The position numbers and the translations under genes were made by a program. Shown here piece after piece: positions 25,328 through 35,850 of a DNA stretch of 64,000 nucleotides. How positions within the stretch are numbered: the first letter of the stretch is position 1; the number at the start of each line of letters is the position of its first letter. The notes below the pieces were generated by a model. That model was not told the DNA's origin and did not search any database. It saw nothing but the letters and a program-made list of their open reading frames with translations. This DNA comes from Paraburkholderia acidisoli (lineage in GTDB: Bacteria > Pseudomonadota > Gammaproteobacteria > Burkholderiales > Burkholderiaceae), in contig NZ_CP046914.1 in NCBI RefSeq assembly GCF_009789675.1, positions 1,736,001-1,800,000 on the forward strand. Reading direction: 5' to 3'.

Positions 25328-25525
25328 TTGGCGTAGCGGGGCGCCCGGCGGGCGCGCAGGCAGCGTGACGCTCCGTCGCGCGGGCCGCGCACCGGGCGCC
25401 GCGTCGGGCACGGGAAGCCTCGCCTTGGCGCGCATTGCCGCAGATCGGCATGCGGGCAAGCAAGATCGAAAGGTTTCGAAAGAATCAGTCGTTATCATCG
25501 GCGGAAATTCCGAGACTTCGACCCG

Positions 25526-27907
25526 ATGCCCGACGCTTCCCTGTTCGACCGCGCCAGCGAGCGCCATTTCGCCGGCGATCTGCCGCACGCGCGGCAGCTC
25601 TATCTGGAACTGCTGAACACCGACGCCGCGCACGCGGCCGCCATGTTCCGGCTGGCCGTGATCGGCTTGCAGGAAGGCGCGCCCGACGAGGCGACCGGCT
25701 GGCTCGAACGCGCGCTCGCCATCGAGCCGGGGCATCGTCGCTACCGCGAGGCGCTCGCGCAGGCGCACGCCATGGCGGGGCGTCACGGTGCCGCCGCCAC
25801 GCTGTATCACGCGCTGCTGGCCGAGGACGCGGCGTCTGCCGACCTATGGTTCGCGCTCGCCACGGCGTTGCAGGCGCAAGGCCGCTTGAGCGAAGCCGTC
25901 GAGGCGTGGCGCGCCGTCGTGCAACGCGAGGCGCAGCGCGCCGACGCCTGGAACAATCTCGGCAACTGTTTGCGTTTGCTCGATCATGCCGATGCCTCGC
26001 GCGACGCCTACACGCGCGCGCTCGAGGCGCAACCCGGCGACGCCAATGCGCTCACCAATCTCGGCACGCTGCTACAGGCGCAAGGCCGCGACGACGAAGC
26101 GCTCGCCATGTTGCGCGCGGCGCACCTCGCGGCGCCGGACAGCGCTTCCGCCCTGGTCAATCTCGGCGTGCTGCTCACGCGCATGCAGCAGGCGCACGAA
26201 GCCGCGCCGTTGCTCGCGCGCGCTGTGGCCATCGAGCCGCATCTCGCGCACGCCGCGTACAACTACGGCGTCACGCTGCAAGCGCTGGGCCGCCTGGACG
26301 AGGCCGCGGCGCAGTATCGGCAGGCGCTTTCGCTCGATCCCGCGCACGCCGAGGCCGCGAACAATCTCGGCAACGCGTTGCGCGATCTCGGCGAGCATCG
26401 CGCCGCGCAGGACGCCTACGAAACCGCGTTGCGCGCGCGTCCCGATTTCGTCGATGCGTACAACAACGCAGCCAACCTGATGCGCACGCTCGGCCGTCTC
26501 GACGACGCGCACGCGCTGCTGCGCCGCGCGCTCGATCTCGATCCGGCGCGCTCGGCCACGCTCAACAATCTCGGCAACGTATTGAAGGACAGCGGCGATC
26601 TCGACGAAGGCATCGCGTGCTTCCGGCGCGCGGTCGCGAGCGAACCCGGCAACGTCATCGCGCACGGCAATCTGCTTTATGCGCTCTCGTTTCAGGCCAG
26701 CGACGCGGGCGAGATTCTGGAAGAAGCGCAACGCTGGTCGGCGCGGCACGAAGCGCCGTTGCGAGCCGGGCGCGAGCCGGCCGTCACGCCGCCCGCGCCA
26801 ACGCTGGCAGCGGGCAAGCGCTTGCGTATCGGTTATGTGTCGGCGGATTTTCGCGAGCATTGCCAGGCGCTGTTCATGACGCCGCTGCTCGCGCATCACG
26901 ATCGCACGCGCTTCGAGATTCACGCGTATTCGAGCGTCGTGCGGCCCGATGCGCGCACCGCGCGTCTCGCCGAATGGGTGGATGTCTGGCACGACGTGCG
27001 CACGCTCGACGACGCCGCGCTCGCGCAACGGATTCGCGCGGACGGCATCGATATCCTCGTCGATCTCACCATGCACATGGCCGACGGCCGGCCGCTGCTG
27101 TTCGCGCGCAAACCCGCGCCGCTACAGGTGGCGTGGCTCGCGTACCCGGGCACGACCGGCATCGGCGCGATCGACTGGCGGCTCACCGATCCGCATCTCG
27201 ATCCACTCGCGCACGACGCGCATTACACCGAACGCACGTGGCGCTTGCCCGACACGTTCTGGTGCTACGACCCGCTCGCCGCGCAGCCCGAACCGAACGC
27301 GCTGCCGGCCGAAAGCGCGGGGCACGTCACCTTCGGCAGCCTCAATAATCCGTGCAAGCTCACCGACACGACGTTCCGCCTGTGGGCGCGCGTGTTCGAG
27401 CGCTTGCCCACGGCGCGGCTCGTGCTGCTGGCGCCCGAAGGCGACGCGCGCCGCCGCATCGGGCAACGCATGGCGCACGCGGGTATCGACGTCACGCGGG
27501 TGGTGTTCGTGCCGTTTCGCGCGCGCGACGCGTATTTGCGCAGCTATCACGAGATCGATATCGGCCTCGACACGCTGCCGTACAACGGCCACACCACGTC
27601 GCTCGACGCGCTCTGGATGGGCGTGCCCGTGGTGACGCGCGTGGGCGCGACGGTGGCGGGGCGCGCGGGCTTGAGCCAGCTCGCGAATCTCGGCCTGAGC
27701 GAACTCGCCGCCGCTTCCGACGAGAGCTTCGTCGAGACGGCCGTCGCGCTCGCGCAGGATCTGCCGCGCCTCGCGGCGCTGCGCGCCACCCTGCGCGCGC
27801 GCATGGAAGTCTCTCCGCTGATGGACGGCGCGCGTTTCGCGCGGGCGGTCGAAACGGCGTTTTCGTCGATGTGGAGCGCAGCGGCATCGCGCGCCGAACG
27901 GACCTGA
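25526..27907 (+). CDS. TPR / O-GlcNAc-transferase-like (SPINDLY-type) glycosyltransferase
   Basis: This encodes 793 residues. About residues 1-400 are tandem TPR repeats with the usual NNLGN...A..Y..AL spacing. The C-terminal part is a GT41 domain (LRIGYVSADFREHCQALFM, then LVDLTMHMADGRPLLFARKPAP, then the sugar-nucleotide region DIGLDTLPYNGHTTSLDALWMG). The predicted role is glycosylation of protein targets held by the TPR domain. No glycan genes are adjacent, so the target and sugar are unknown. The start is the first ATG of a frame that is coding throughout. Confidence 0.88.
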   Translation: MPDASLFDRASERHFAGDLPHARQLYLELLNTDAAHAAAMFRLAVIGLQEGAPDEATGWLERALAIEPGHRRYREALAQAHAMAGRHGAAATLYHALLAEDAASADLWFALATALQAQGRLSEAVEAWRAVVQREAQRADAWNNLGNCLRLLDHADASRDAYTRALEAQPGDANALTNLGTLLQAQGRDDEALAMLRAAHLAAPDSASALVNLGVLLTRMQQAHEAAPLLARAVAIEPHLAHAAYNYGVTLQALGRLDEAAAQYRQALSLDPAHAEAANNLGNALRDLGEHRAAQDAYETALRARPDFVDAYNNAANLMRTLGRLDDAHALLRRALDLDPARSATLNNLGNVLKDSGDLDEGIACFRRAVASEPGNVIAHGNLLYALSFQASDAGEILEEAQRWSARHEAPLRAGREPAVTPPAPTLAAGKRLRIGYVSADFREHCQALFMTPLLAHHDRTRFEIHAYSSVVRPDARTARLAEWVDVWHDVRTLDDAALAQRIRADGIDILVDLTMHMADGRPLLFARKPAPLQVAWLAYPGTTGIGAIDWRLTDPHLDPLAHDAHYTERTWRLPDTFWCYDPLAAQPEPNALPAESAGHVTFGSLNNPCKLTDTTFRLWARVFERLPTARLVLLAPEGDARRRIGQRMAHAGIDVTRVVFVPFRARDAYLRSYHEIDIGLDTLPYNGHTTSLDALWMGVPVVTRVGATVAGRAGLSQLANLGLSELAAASDESFVETAVALAQDLPRLAALRATLRARMEVSPLMDGARFARAVETAFSSMWSAAASRAERT

Positions 27908-27957
27908 AACCCGCGTGAAATCGCCCACGGACGGTGCTCCGGCGGGCGTCCAGCGTG

Positions 27958-27973
27958 CTGTATAAATATACAG
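27958..27973. promoter_or_regulatory. LexA (SOS) box upstream of uvrA
   Basis: CTGTATAAATATACAG is identical to the box at 8228. It lies 140 bases before the chosen uvrA start, placing the gene in the SOS regulon. Confidence 0.88.
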
Positions 27974-28112
27974 TAAAATCTCAAGCTGCCAGCGAGTGCG
28001 GCATGCCGGGAATACCGGGTGCGTGCCTCGCGCTACAAGCTTCCGGGCCGCGCGCATCGACTCGATTCGACTCGCGCGCCGCCCGGCCCCACACGCGTGT
28101 GATCCAGCCGGA

Positions 28113-31100
28113 ATGCCAGCGCAAGTGAGCGATAACCGATCTATCCGTATCCGTGGTGCCCGTCAGCACAACCTCAAGAATCTCGACCTCGACCTGCACA
28201 CCGGTGAAATGACGGTCGTGACCGGGCCGTCCGGCTCGGGCAAGTCGAGTCTCGTGTTCGACACCCTTTACGCGGAAGGCCAGCGCCGTTACGTCGAAAC
28301 CTTCAGCGCCTACGCGCGCCAGTTTCTCGACCGCATGGACCGCCCGCAGGTCGACCGTGTGGACGGCGTGCCGCCCGCCATCGCCATCGACCAGACCAAT
28401 CCGGTGCGCAGCTCGCGCTCCACGGTCGGCACGATGACCGAGCTGAACGACCACCTGAAGCTGCTCTACGCGCGCGCCGCGAATCTGTTCGACCGCGTGA
28501 CGGGGCAGCCCGTGCGGCACGACACGCCCGAGACGATCTACGCCGAATTGCAGGCGCGCGCGGCAGCGGGCGATCCGCGGCTCGTGGTCACGTTTCCGGT
28601 GGAGTTGCCGGACACGACGACCGAAGAAGAAGTCGCGCAATGGCTTTCCGCGAGTGGCTACACGCGCGTGCAGGCGCAGCGCGAAGTGAAGACGGCCGAG
28701 GGCACGCGCAAGCTGCTCGACGTGGTCGCCGACCGGTTCCGGATGTCGAACGTCGAAAAGAGCCGCGCGGTCGAGGCGATCGAAGCGTCGCTCAAGCGCG
28801 GCGCGGGGCGCGTGAACGTGTACGTGCTGCCGGCCGCCGAAGACGAAGCGCAGGAGCCGCACATCTGGCGTTTCTCCACGGGCCTGCATTGCCCCGACAG
28901 CGATCTGCGTTATGCCGATCCGCAACCGGCGCTGTTCTCGTTCAACTCGGCGTATGGCGCGTGCAACGCGTGCCGCGGCTTCGGCCGCGTGATCGGCGTG
29001 GACTGGGGTCTCGTGATTCCCGACGAGCGCAAGTCGCTGCGCGGCGGCGCGATCAAGCCGCTGCAAACGCCCGCGTGGAAAGAGTGTCAGGACGACCTGA
29101 TGCGCTATGCCGCGAAGGCCGATATTCCGCGCGACACGCCGTGGTCCGAACTCACGGAGGCGCAGCGCACGTGGGTGATCGAAGGCACGCCGGACTGGAA
29201 GGAAGGCAGCTGGCAGTCGCAGTGGTACGGCGTGAAGCGCTTCTTCCAGTATCTGGAGTCGAAGGCGTACAAGATGCACATTCGCGTGCTGCTGTCGAAA
29301 TACCGCAGCTACACGCCGTGCGAAACCTGCGGCGGCGCGCGCCTCAAGACCGAGTCGCTGCTGTGGCGTCTCGGCACGCGGAAGAACGCCGATGACGTGC
29401 TCGCACCGGCCGGCCGCTTCCTGCCGCACGGCGTGGACTGGTCGCGCCCGCAGCTCGAAGCGCTGCCCGGCCTGACCGTGCACGACGTGATGCTGCTGCC
29501 GATCGAGCGCATTCGGCGCTTCTTCGACGATCTCTCGCTGTCCTCCACCTTGCTCGACGACGCGCTGAAACTGCTGCTCGCCGAAGTGCGCACGCGCCTG
29601 AAATATCTCTGCGACGTGGGCCTCGGTTATCTCACGCTCGACCGCCAGAGCCGCACGCTCTCGGGCGGCGAAGTACAGCGGATCAACCTCACGACCGCGC
29701 TCGGCACCTCGCTCACCAAGACCCTGTTCGTGCTCGACGAGCCGAGCATCGGGCTGCATCCGCGCGATTTGAACCGCATCGTCGAGGCGATGCAGCGTTT
29801 GCGCGACGCGGGCAACACGCTCGTGGTCGTCGAGCACGATCCCTCGGTCATGCTGGCGGCGGATCGTCTCATCGACATGGGACCGGGGCCGGGCGAGCGC
29901 GGCGGCACGATCGTCTATGACGGCACGCCCGACGACATCCGCTCCTCGGGCACGCTCACGGGCGAGTATCTCGGCGGCCATCGCGCCGTGGCCGATGCGT
30001 CGCACTGGGAGCGCCGTCCGGTTGACGCGGCCACGCCGCATCTCCTGCTCGAAGGCGCGAGCGAACATAACCTGCGCGACGTGACCGTGCAGTTTCCGCT
30101 GCAACGCCTCGTGTGCATCACCGGCGTTTCGGGTTCGGGCAAATCGACGCTCGTGCAGGACGTGCTCTATCCGGCGCTCGCGCGCCATCTCGGCAAGGCC
30201 ACGGAAGCGCCCGGCACGTTCCGCAAGCTCACGGGCGCTGAGCAGATCAGCGACGCCGTGTTCGTCGATCAATCGCCGATCGGCAAAACGGCGCGCTCGA
30301 ATCCCGCGAGTTACGTGGGCGCGTTCGACGAAATCCGCAAGCTGTTCGCCAAGGCCACGCTCGCGAAGCAGCGCGGCTACACGGCGGGCATGTTCAGCTT
30401 CAACTCGGGCGAAGGCCGTTGTCCGACTTGCGGCGGCTCGGGTTTCGAACACATCGAAATGCAGTTCCTGAGCGACGTGTACCTGCGTTGCCCGGATTGC
30501 GACGGCAGCCGCTATCGCCCCGAAGTGCTCGAAGTGAAAATCGAGCGCGCGGGCCGTACGCTCTCGGTCGCGGACGTGCTCGACCTCACGGTGAGCGAAG
30601 CGGTGCAATGCTTCGCTGAGGATGCCGAAGTATTGCGCGTGCTGCAGCCGATCGTCGACGTGGGCCTCGAATACGTGAAGCTCGGCCAGCCGGTGCCCAC
30701 GCTTTCGGGCGGCGAGGCGCAGCGGTTGAAGCTCGCGGGCTATCTCGCCGAAACGGCGCAGTCGCGCGGCAAGAACGCGCCTGTGGGCGGACGTCTCTTC
30801 ATGTTCGACGAGCCCACCACGGGCCTGCATTTCGACGACATCGCCAAGCTCATGCGCGCGTTCGGCAAGCTGCTGGCAGGCGGCAATTCGCTGCTCGTGA
30901 TCGAGCACAATCTCGACGTGATCCGCGCGGCCGACTGGCTCGTCGACCTCGGGCCCGAAGGCGGCGACGCGGGCGGCGAAGTGGTGTGCGTGGGCACGCC
31001 CGACGACGTGATCGCCTGCGAGCGCTCGCACACGGGCGCCGCGCTCGAACGCTACGAAGCGGCGCTCGGCCGCGGCGTGGAGTTGATCGCCGAAGACGAG

Positions 31101-34058
31101 GGCGTCGCGCTGCAAAGCGCGTTGCGTGCGGCGCAGGCGCGCCGCGAGGTGCAGGGCGAGGACGTGGTGCGGATCGTCAATGCGCGCGAGCACAACCTCA
31201 AGGCGCTCGACGTGGACATTCCGCACGGCCGCTTCAACGTCATCACGGGCGTCTCGGGCTCGGGCAAGTCCACGCTCGCGTTCGACATCCTGTTCCATGA
31301 AGGCCAGCGCCGTTACCTCGAATCGCTCAACGCGTACGCGCGCTCGATCGTGCAACCGGCGGGGCGCCCCGAAGTGGACGCCGTGTACGGCATTCCGCCT
31401 ACGGTTGCCATCGAGCAGCGTCTGTCGCGCGGCGGCCGCAAGAGCACGGTCGCGACCACCTCGGAGGTGTGGCACTTCCTGCGCCTGTTGTACGTGAAGC
31501 TCGGCCTGCAACACTGCGTGCACGACGGCACGCCGGTCACCTCGCAAAGCGCCGACGCGATCGTCGCGCAGTTGCTGCGCGAGCACCGCGGCCAGCACGT
31601 GGGCCTGCTCGCGCCGCTCGTCGTCAATCGCAAGGGCGTGTACACGGATCTCGCGAAGTGGGCGAAGGCGCGCGGCAACACGCATTTGCGCGTCGATGGC
31701 GAATTCGTGCCGGTCGCGCCGTGGCCGAAGCTCGATCGCTTCCGCGAGCACACCATCGAACTGCCGGTGGGCGATCTCGTGATCGAGCCGGAAAACGAGG
31801 CGCAATTGCGCACGATGCTCGACGCGACACTCGAAGCGGGCAAGGGCATCGTGCACCTGCTCGCGCCGCTCGACGGGCTCGACCATGCAATCGACAACGG
31901 CGTGTCGACCTCGCGTATCGGCGCAGTGAAGGTGCTTTCCACGCGCCGCGCCTGCCCGGTGTGCGGCACGAGCTATCCCGAACTCGACCCGCGCATGTTC
32001 TCGTACAACAGCAAGCACGGCTGGTGCACGAGCTGCGTGGGCACGGGCCTCGCGCTCACGCGCGAACAGCGTGCGGCCTACGACGACACCGTGGTCGCCG
32101 ACGACAATCGCGGCCGCGAGCAGACGCTGCCTTCCGAGGAGCAGGAACCCGAAGGCATGGTCGACGAGCCGTGCCACGACTGCGGCGGCACGCGCCTGAA
32201 TCCGGTGGCGCGCGCGGTCACGTTCGACGCCCAGGCCATCACCGACGTCGCGCAGTGGACGGTTGCCGAGACGCGCGGCTGGGTCGACGCGCTCGAACTC
32301 AGCGGCCGCGACGCGCAGATCGCCCGCGACGTGGTGAGCGAAATTCGCAGTCGTTTGCAATTCCTCGAAGAAGTCGGGCTCGGCTATTTGAGTCTCGATC
32401 GCGCGGCGCCCAGTTTGTCGGGCGGCGAGGCGCAGCGCATTCGTCTCGCGGCGCAACTGGGCAGCAACTTGCAGGGCGTGTGTTACGTGCTCGACGAACC
32501 GACCATCGGTTTGCATCCGCGCGACAACCAGATCCTGCTGAACGCGCTGCGCAGCCTCAACGACAAGGGCAATACGCTCGTGGTCGTGGAGCACGACGAA
32601 GACACCATCCGCCGCGCCGATCACATCATCGACATCGGGCCGAGCGCGGGCAAGCGCGGCGGCCGCGTGGTCGCGCAGGGCAAGGTCGCCGATCTCGCGG
32701 CGCAGCCGGATTCGCTCACGGGCCGCTATCTCGCGCATCCGATCGTGCATCCGCTGCAACCGCGCCGCGAGGTGAAACCGGCGCGCGCGAACCGCGAAGC
32801 CGTGCCGCCGCAATGGCTCACGGTGCACGGCGGCAAGCTGCACAACCTGCGCAACGTCACGGCGCAGATTCCGCTCGGCCGTCTCGTCGCGATCACGGGC
32901 GTGAGCGGGTCGGGCAAGTCGACGCTCGCGCGCGACGTGCTGCTCTCGAATCTGCTCGACGCGGTGGGGCGCTCGGTGCTGTCCTCGCCCGCGGTGCGGC
33001 GCGCGCGCAAGGCGTCGAAGGAAAGCGCGCCGAGCGCGGCCGAACGCCGTTCGAGCGTGCTCGCGCGCAGCAGCGCGAAGCCGAAGCTCGACGTCACGCA
33101 TACGTGGCAAGGTTGCGATTCGATCACCGGCTGGGAAACCATCGACCGCGTGCTCGAGGTCGACCAGACCCCGATCGGCAAGACGCCGCGCTCGTGTCCC
33201 GCCACCTATATCGGCGTGTGGGATTCGATCCGCCGCCTGTTCGCCGACACGCTCGAAGCGCGCGCGCGCGGATATAGCGCGTCGCGTTTCTCGTTCAACA
33301 CGGGCGACGGCCGCTGCCCCGCATGCGAAGGCCAGGGCGTGCGCACTATCGGCATGAGCTTTTTGCCGGACGTGAAGGTGCCGTGCGATGTCTGCCACGG
33401 GCAGCGCTTCAATCCGGAAACGCTCGCGGTGACGTGGCGCGGCCGCAATATCGGCGAAGTGCTGACGATGGAAATCGACGAGGCAGTGGAGTTTTTCGCC
33501 TCGCTCACGAGCATCTCGCATCCGCTGCAACTGATGAAAGACGTGGGCCTCGGCTATCTGACGCTCGGCCAGCCTTCGCCGACGCTTTCGGGCGGCGAGG
33601 CGCAGCGCATCAAGCTCGTCACCGAGCTGTCCAAGGTGCGCGACGACATCACGCGCCGCGGGCAGAAGGCGCCGCACACGCTCTACGTGCTCGACGAGCC
33701 CACGGTCGGTCTGCACATGGCCGACGTCGCGCGGCTGATACGCGTGCTGCACCGGCTCGCGGATGGCGGCCATAGCGTGGTTGTGATCGAGCACGATCTC
33801 GACGTGATCGCCGAAGCCGACTGGATCATCGATCTCGGTCCCGAAGGCGGCGTGGGCGGCGGCACGATCGTCGCGGCGGCCGAACCCGAAGCGCTCGTGA
33901 AGGTGGCCGCGAGCCACACGGGCGCGGCGCTCGCGCCGGTGCTGTCGCGTCAGCCCGGGGCGGTGCCGGCTCCCTACGCCGAGGACACGCCCGAAGGCGT
34001 CGCCGTCGAGGCGGACGTGGCGGAACGGAAACCTTCGGGGCGCCGCGCCGCGGGTTGA
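28113..34058 (+). CDS. uvrA: double-length UvrA (two UvrA units fused in tandem)
   Basis: This encodes 1981 residues, about twice a normal UvrA (about 940). Each half carries two ABC modules. Walker A motifs lie near residues 38 (GPSGSGKSS), 671, 1046 and 1596 (GVSGSGKST), and LSGGE signatures near 515, 863, 1434 and 1825. The damage-binding zinc fingers are present in both halves (CPTCGGSG...CPDC and CPACEGQG...CDVC). In the first half the upstream zinc site reads CPDSD where the second half has CPVC, so one cysteine is missing. It should act in damage recognition for nucleotide excision, possibly as an internal dimer. Start ATG 28113 is chosen; the longer frame upstream lacks homology. Confidence 0.92.
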   Translation: MPAQVSDNRSIRIRGARQHNLKNLDLDLHTGEMTVVTGPSGSGKSSLVFDTLYAEGQRRYVETFSAYARQFLDRMDRPQVDRVDGVPPAIAIDQTNPVRSSRSTVGTMTELNDHLKLLYARAANLFDRVTGQPVRHDTPETIYAELQARAAAGDPRLVVTFPVELPDTTTEEEVAQWLSASGYTRVQAQREVKTAEGTRKLLDVVADRFRMSNVEKSRAVEAIEASLKRGAGRVNVYVLPAAEDEAQEPHIWRFSTGLHCPDSDLRYADPQPALFSFNSAYGACNACRGFGRVIGVDWGLVIPDERKSLRGGAIKPLQTPAWKECQDDLMRYAAKADIPRDTPWSELTEAQRTWVIEGTPDWKEGSWQSQWYGVKRFFQYLESKAYKMHIRVLLSKYRSYTPCETCGGARLKTESLLWRLGTRKNADDVLAPAGRFLPHGVDWSRPQLEALPGLTVHDVMLLPIERIRRFFDDLSLSSTLLDDALKLLLAEVRTRLKYLCDVGLGYLTLDRQSRTLSGGEVQRINLTTALGTSLTKTLFVLDEPSIGLHPRDLNRIVEAMQRLRDAGNTLVVVEHDPSVMLAADRLIDMGPGPGERGGTIVYDGTPDDIRSSGTLTGEYLGGHRAVADASHWERRPVDAATPHLLLEGASEHNLRDVTVQFPLQRLVCITGVSGSGKSTLVQDVLYPALARHLGKATEAPGTFRKLTGAEQISDAVFVDQSPIGKTARSNPASYVGAFDEIRKLFAKATLAKQRGYTAGMFSFNSGEGRCPTCGGSGFEHIEMQFLSDVYLRCPDCDGSRYRPEVLEVKIERAGRTLSVADVLDLTVSEAVQCFAEDAEVLRVLQPIVDVGLEYVKLGQPVPTLSGGEAQRLKLAGYLAETAQSRGKNAPVGGRLFMFDEPTTGLHFDDIAKLMRAFGKLLAGGNSLLVIEHNLDVIRAADWLVDLGPEGGDAGGEVVCVGTPDDVIACERSHTGAALERYEAALGRGVELIAEDEGVALQSALRAAQARREVQGEDVVRIVNAREHNLKALDVDIPHGRFNVITGVSGSGKSTLAFDILFHEGQRRYLESLNAYARSIVQPAGRPEVDAVYGIPPTVAIEQRLSRGGRKSTVATTSEVWHFLRLLYVKLGLQHCVHDGTPVTSQSADAIVAQLLREHRGQHVGLLAPLVVNRKGVYTDLAKWAKARGNTHLRVDGEFVPVAPWPKLDRFREHTIELPVGDLVIEPENEAQLRTMLDATLEAGKGIVHLLAPLDGLDHAIDNGVSTSRIGAVKVLSTRRACPVCGTSYPELDPRMFSYNSKHGWCTSCVGTGLALTREQRAAYDDTVVADDNRGREQTLPSEEQEPEGMVDEPCHDCGGTRLNPVARAVTFDAQAITDVAQWTVAETRGWVDALELSGRDAQIARDVVSEIRSRLQFLEEVGLGYLSLDRAAPSLSGGEAQRIRLAAQLGSNLQGVCYVLDEPTIGLHPRDNQILLNALRSLNDKGNTLVVVEHDEDTIRRADHIIDIGPSAGKRGGRVVAQGKVADLAAQPDSLTGRYLAHPIVHPLQPRREVKPARANREAVPPQWLTVHGGKLHNLRNVTAQIPLGRLVAITGVSGSGKSTLARDVLLSNLLDAVGRSVLSSPAVRRARKASKESAPSAAERRSSVLARSSAKPKLDVTHTWQGCDSITGWETIDRVLEVDQTPIGKTPRSCPATYIGVWDSIRRLFADTLEARARGYSASRFSFNTGDGRCPACEGQGVRTIGMSFLPDVKVPCDVCHGQRFNPETLAVTWRGRNIGEVLTMEIDEAVEFFASLTSISHPLQLMKDVGLGYLTLGQPSPTLSGGEAQRIKLVTELSKVRDDITRRGQKAPHTLYVLDEPTVGLHMADVARLIRVLHRLADGGHSVVVIEHDLDVIAEADWIIDLGPEGGVGGGTIVAAAEPEALVKVAASHTGAALAPVLSRQPGAVPAPYAEDTPEGVAVEADVAERKPSGRRAAG

Positions 34059-34406
34059 GGCGGCGGCGGGATTGGCGGGTTCGCCGGCGGTGGGATGGAT
34101 GCCAGCCGACGGCCCGCACAAGCCCCGCGCCGCCTTGAAACCGCTTGATCTCGCCGCCAGGCGCAAGGTAAGATTGGCTCCGCTTGCAGCGAAGGACCGC
34201 TCACGTAGCGTCCGAGTCTGGCGAGCGGAGCAGCGGACCATCATCCCCTCCGATCCAGCCCAGCGTTTCACGCCCGGGTTTCACCTCATCAGAGTAGCAA
34301 GGCTTCGCCAATCTGGCCGCGGAGCCGGTGTCTTTTCAGGAAAGTCGATTCGATGCCACACGCAGCATCGGCGGCTTGCCCTTGACGAAGCGAGAGGAAT
34401 TAACCG
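34059..34406. other. intergenic region before the H-NS-like gene
   Basis: No gene is supported on either strand. The right end must hold the promoter of the small H-NS-like gene; GAGGAATTAACCG just before 34407 is a good ribosome site. Confidence 0.5.
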
Positions 34407-34637
34407 ATGTTCGACCTCGACGGAGAGGCGCGCGAACGGCTCATCGTGTGGATTAAACGCCGCATGGAAGAGTACGCCATTACGCTCGAAGAGCTTGAAG
34501 CGTTCATCGCCGAAAGCGAAAAACTACCGAAGTACCGCGACGCATACGGCAATAGCTGGAATGGCGAAGGCGACATGCCCACCTGGCTACTGCGTTATAA
34601 GCATGCAGGCCAGGATATCGAGCATTTTCGCTGCTAG
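34407..34637 (+). CDS. H-NS-family small nucleoid protein
   Basis: This encodes 76 residues: a short N-terminal helix (RERLIVWIKRRMEEY) followed by an H-NS C-terminal DNA-binding motif of the form YRD-YGNSWNGEGDMPTWL. The protein is shorter than typical Burkholderia H-NS (about 95-100). It probably binds AT-rich DNA and may act as a modulator. GAGGA precedes the ATG. It is flanked by long non-coding stretches. Confidence 0.75.
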   Translation: MFDLDGEARERLIVWIKRRMEEYAITLEELEAFIAESEKLPKYRDAYGNSWNGEGDMPTWLLRYKHAGQDIEHFRC

Positions 34638-35065
34638 GTTGTGCGGCGCCAAGCCCCGTCTGGCCGCGCCAGCAGGGCGTTTCGAGCGTTTCCCCGGTCG
34701 TGCTTCGACCGTGCCGCGGCATTCGCCGCGCGACTTCGTATTCGTCTTCGCCATTGCGCGGTGTGCCGGATTTTTCAGCATCGATTTACATTGGCTTTCG
34801 AAGTTAAAGCGGTATTAAATGCGCTTCTTTAATGCGCACCGCTTCGGTGCCGGGAAATAACTCCCCTCTTTTCGCAGCGTTTTTGACGCCGAATCGCATC
34901 GTGTGATTGGCGTGCGAGTTGCGTGCTAATGGCGCGGGCATTCGCCGCTGCACATCGGCATAAATACGCGAATTAGTCTGGCTTTTTTGAATTCACCGGT
35001 TGGCCTCGCGCACAAGCTGGGCGACAATCTCGCCCATCCAATGCTTGCTGCGGCAGGAGGTTGCG
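34638..35065. other. non-coding stretch between H-NS-like gene and nnrU
   Basis: No gene is supported. The middle (about 34790-34980) is AT-richer than the flanks and probably contains promoter sequence for the NnrU gene. Confidence 0.45.
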
Positions 35066-35644
35066 ATGGGTTTGCTCGTGCTGGGCCTCGTGATTTTCAT
35101 CGGCGTCCATTCGATCCGGATCGCCGCGCCGCAATGGCGCGCGGCGCAGATCAAGCGCTTCGGGCCGCAGGCGTGGCGCGGCTTCTTCGCGCTCTCGTCG
35201 ATCATTGGCTTCGTGCTCATCGTCTACGGTTACGGCGTGTCGCGGCGCTATCCGGTGCCGCTCTGGGCGCCGCCGTTCTGGATGGCGCACGTCACCGCGC
35301 TGCTCACCGCCATCGCCTTCATCCTGATCGTGGCCGCCTACGTGCCCGGCAATCACTTCAAGCGCGCGCTCGGCCAGCCGTTCGTCAGCGGCGTGGCGCT
35401 CTGGGCGTTCGCGCATCTGCTCGCCAACGGCACGCTCAACGCCGTCGTGCTGTTCCTCGTGTTTCTGGTCTGGGCGCTCGCGGAATTGCGCGGCGAGAAC
35501 CGGCGCGATCGTGCGGCTGGCGTCGTTCATCCGCAGGGGCGGCCGTCGCGCGACGCGATCGTCGTCGTGGTCGGGCTGGTGGCGTGGGCCGTGTTCGCGT
35601 TCTGGCTGCACGGCCTGCTGATCGGCGTGCGGCCGCTGGGTTGA
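35066..35644 (+). CDS. NnrU-family membrane protein
   Basis: This encodes 192 residues with about six membrane helices, starting at ATG 35066, from where the sequence is hydrophobic (MGLLVLGLVIFIGVHSIRI). It matches NnrU proteins (GVHSIRI, FAHLLANG), which accompany denitrification and nitrite/nitric-oxide metabolism. No denitrification genes are adjacent, so its role here is unknown. Confidence 0.85.
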   Translation: MGLLVLGLVIFIGVHSIRIAAPQWRAAQIKRFGPQAWRGFFALSSIIGFVLIVYGYGVSRRYPVPLWAPPFWMAHVTALLTAIAFILIVAAYVPGNHFKRALGQPFVSGVALWAFAHLLANGTLNAVVLFLVFLVWALAELRGENRRDRAAGVVHPQGRPSRDAIVVVVGLVAWAVFAFWLHGLLIGVRPLG

Positions 35645-35683
35645 AGCGGCGCGAACCGGTTCGAATCCGCGCAAATCGGCGCG

Positions 35684-35711
35684 AAAAAAAAGCCTGCGCA
35701 ACGGCAGGCTT
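35684..35711 (-). terminator. terminator of pcaHG (minus) shared with nnrU
   Basis: AAGCCTGC and GCAGGCTT form the stem, and the minus strand continues with eight T. It lies downstream of pcaG on the minus strand and 40 bases after nnrU on the plus strand. Confidence 0.8.
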
Positions 35712-35850
35712 CACAAGGTACAGCTCGGAGTTCCGCGATCAGATCGCAGCGCCATGATCTTAGGGCCTGTTCATGAAAGCTGCGTGAAAACTGCAGAGGA
35801 ATGAACCGGCTCTGGCCGCGGCGCTTGCGTGCTGGTGCGCTCCCGGTGGG

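Noticed and set aside
27981..34271. A 2096-codon open frame on the strand opposite uvrA
   Set aside because: It is an antisense shadow produced by high GC and codon bias; it has Arg/His-rich, repeat-free composition and no domain, and uvrA accounts for the region.
35658..35668. GGTTCGAATCC, like the T-loop of a tRNA
   Set aside because: There is no acceptor stem, D-arm or anticodon arm around it; it lies just after the nnrU stop and before a terminator.
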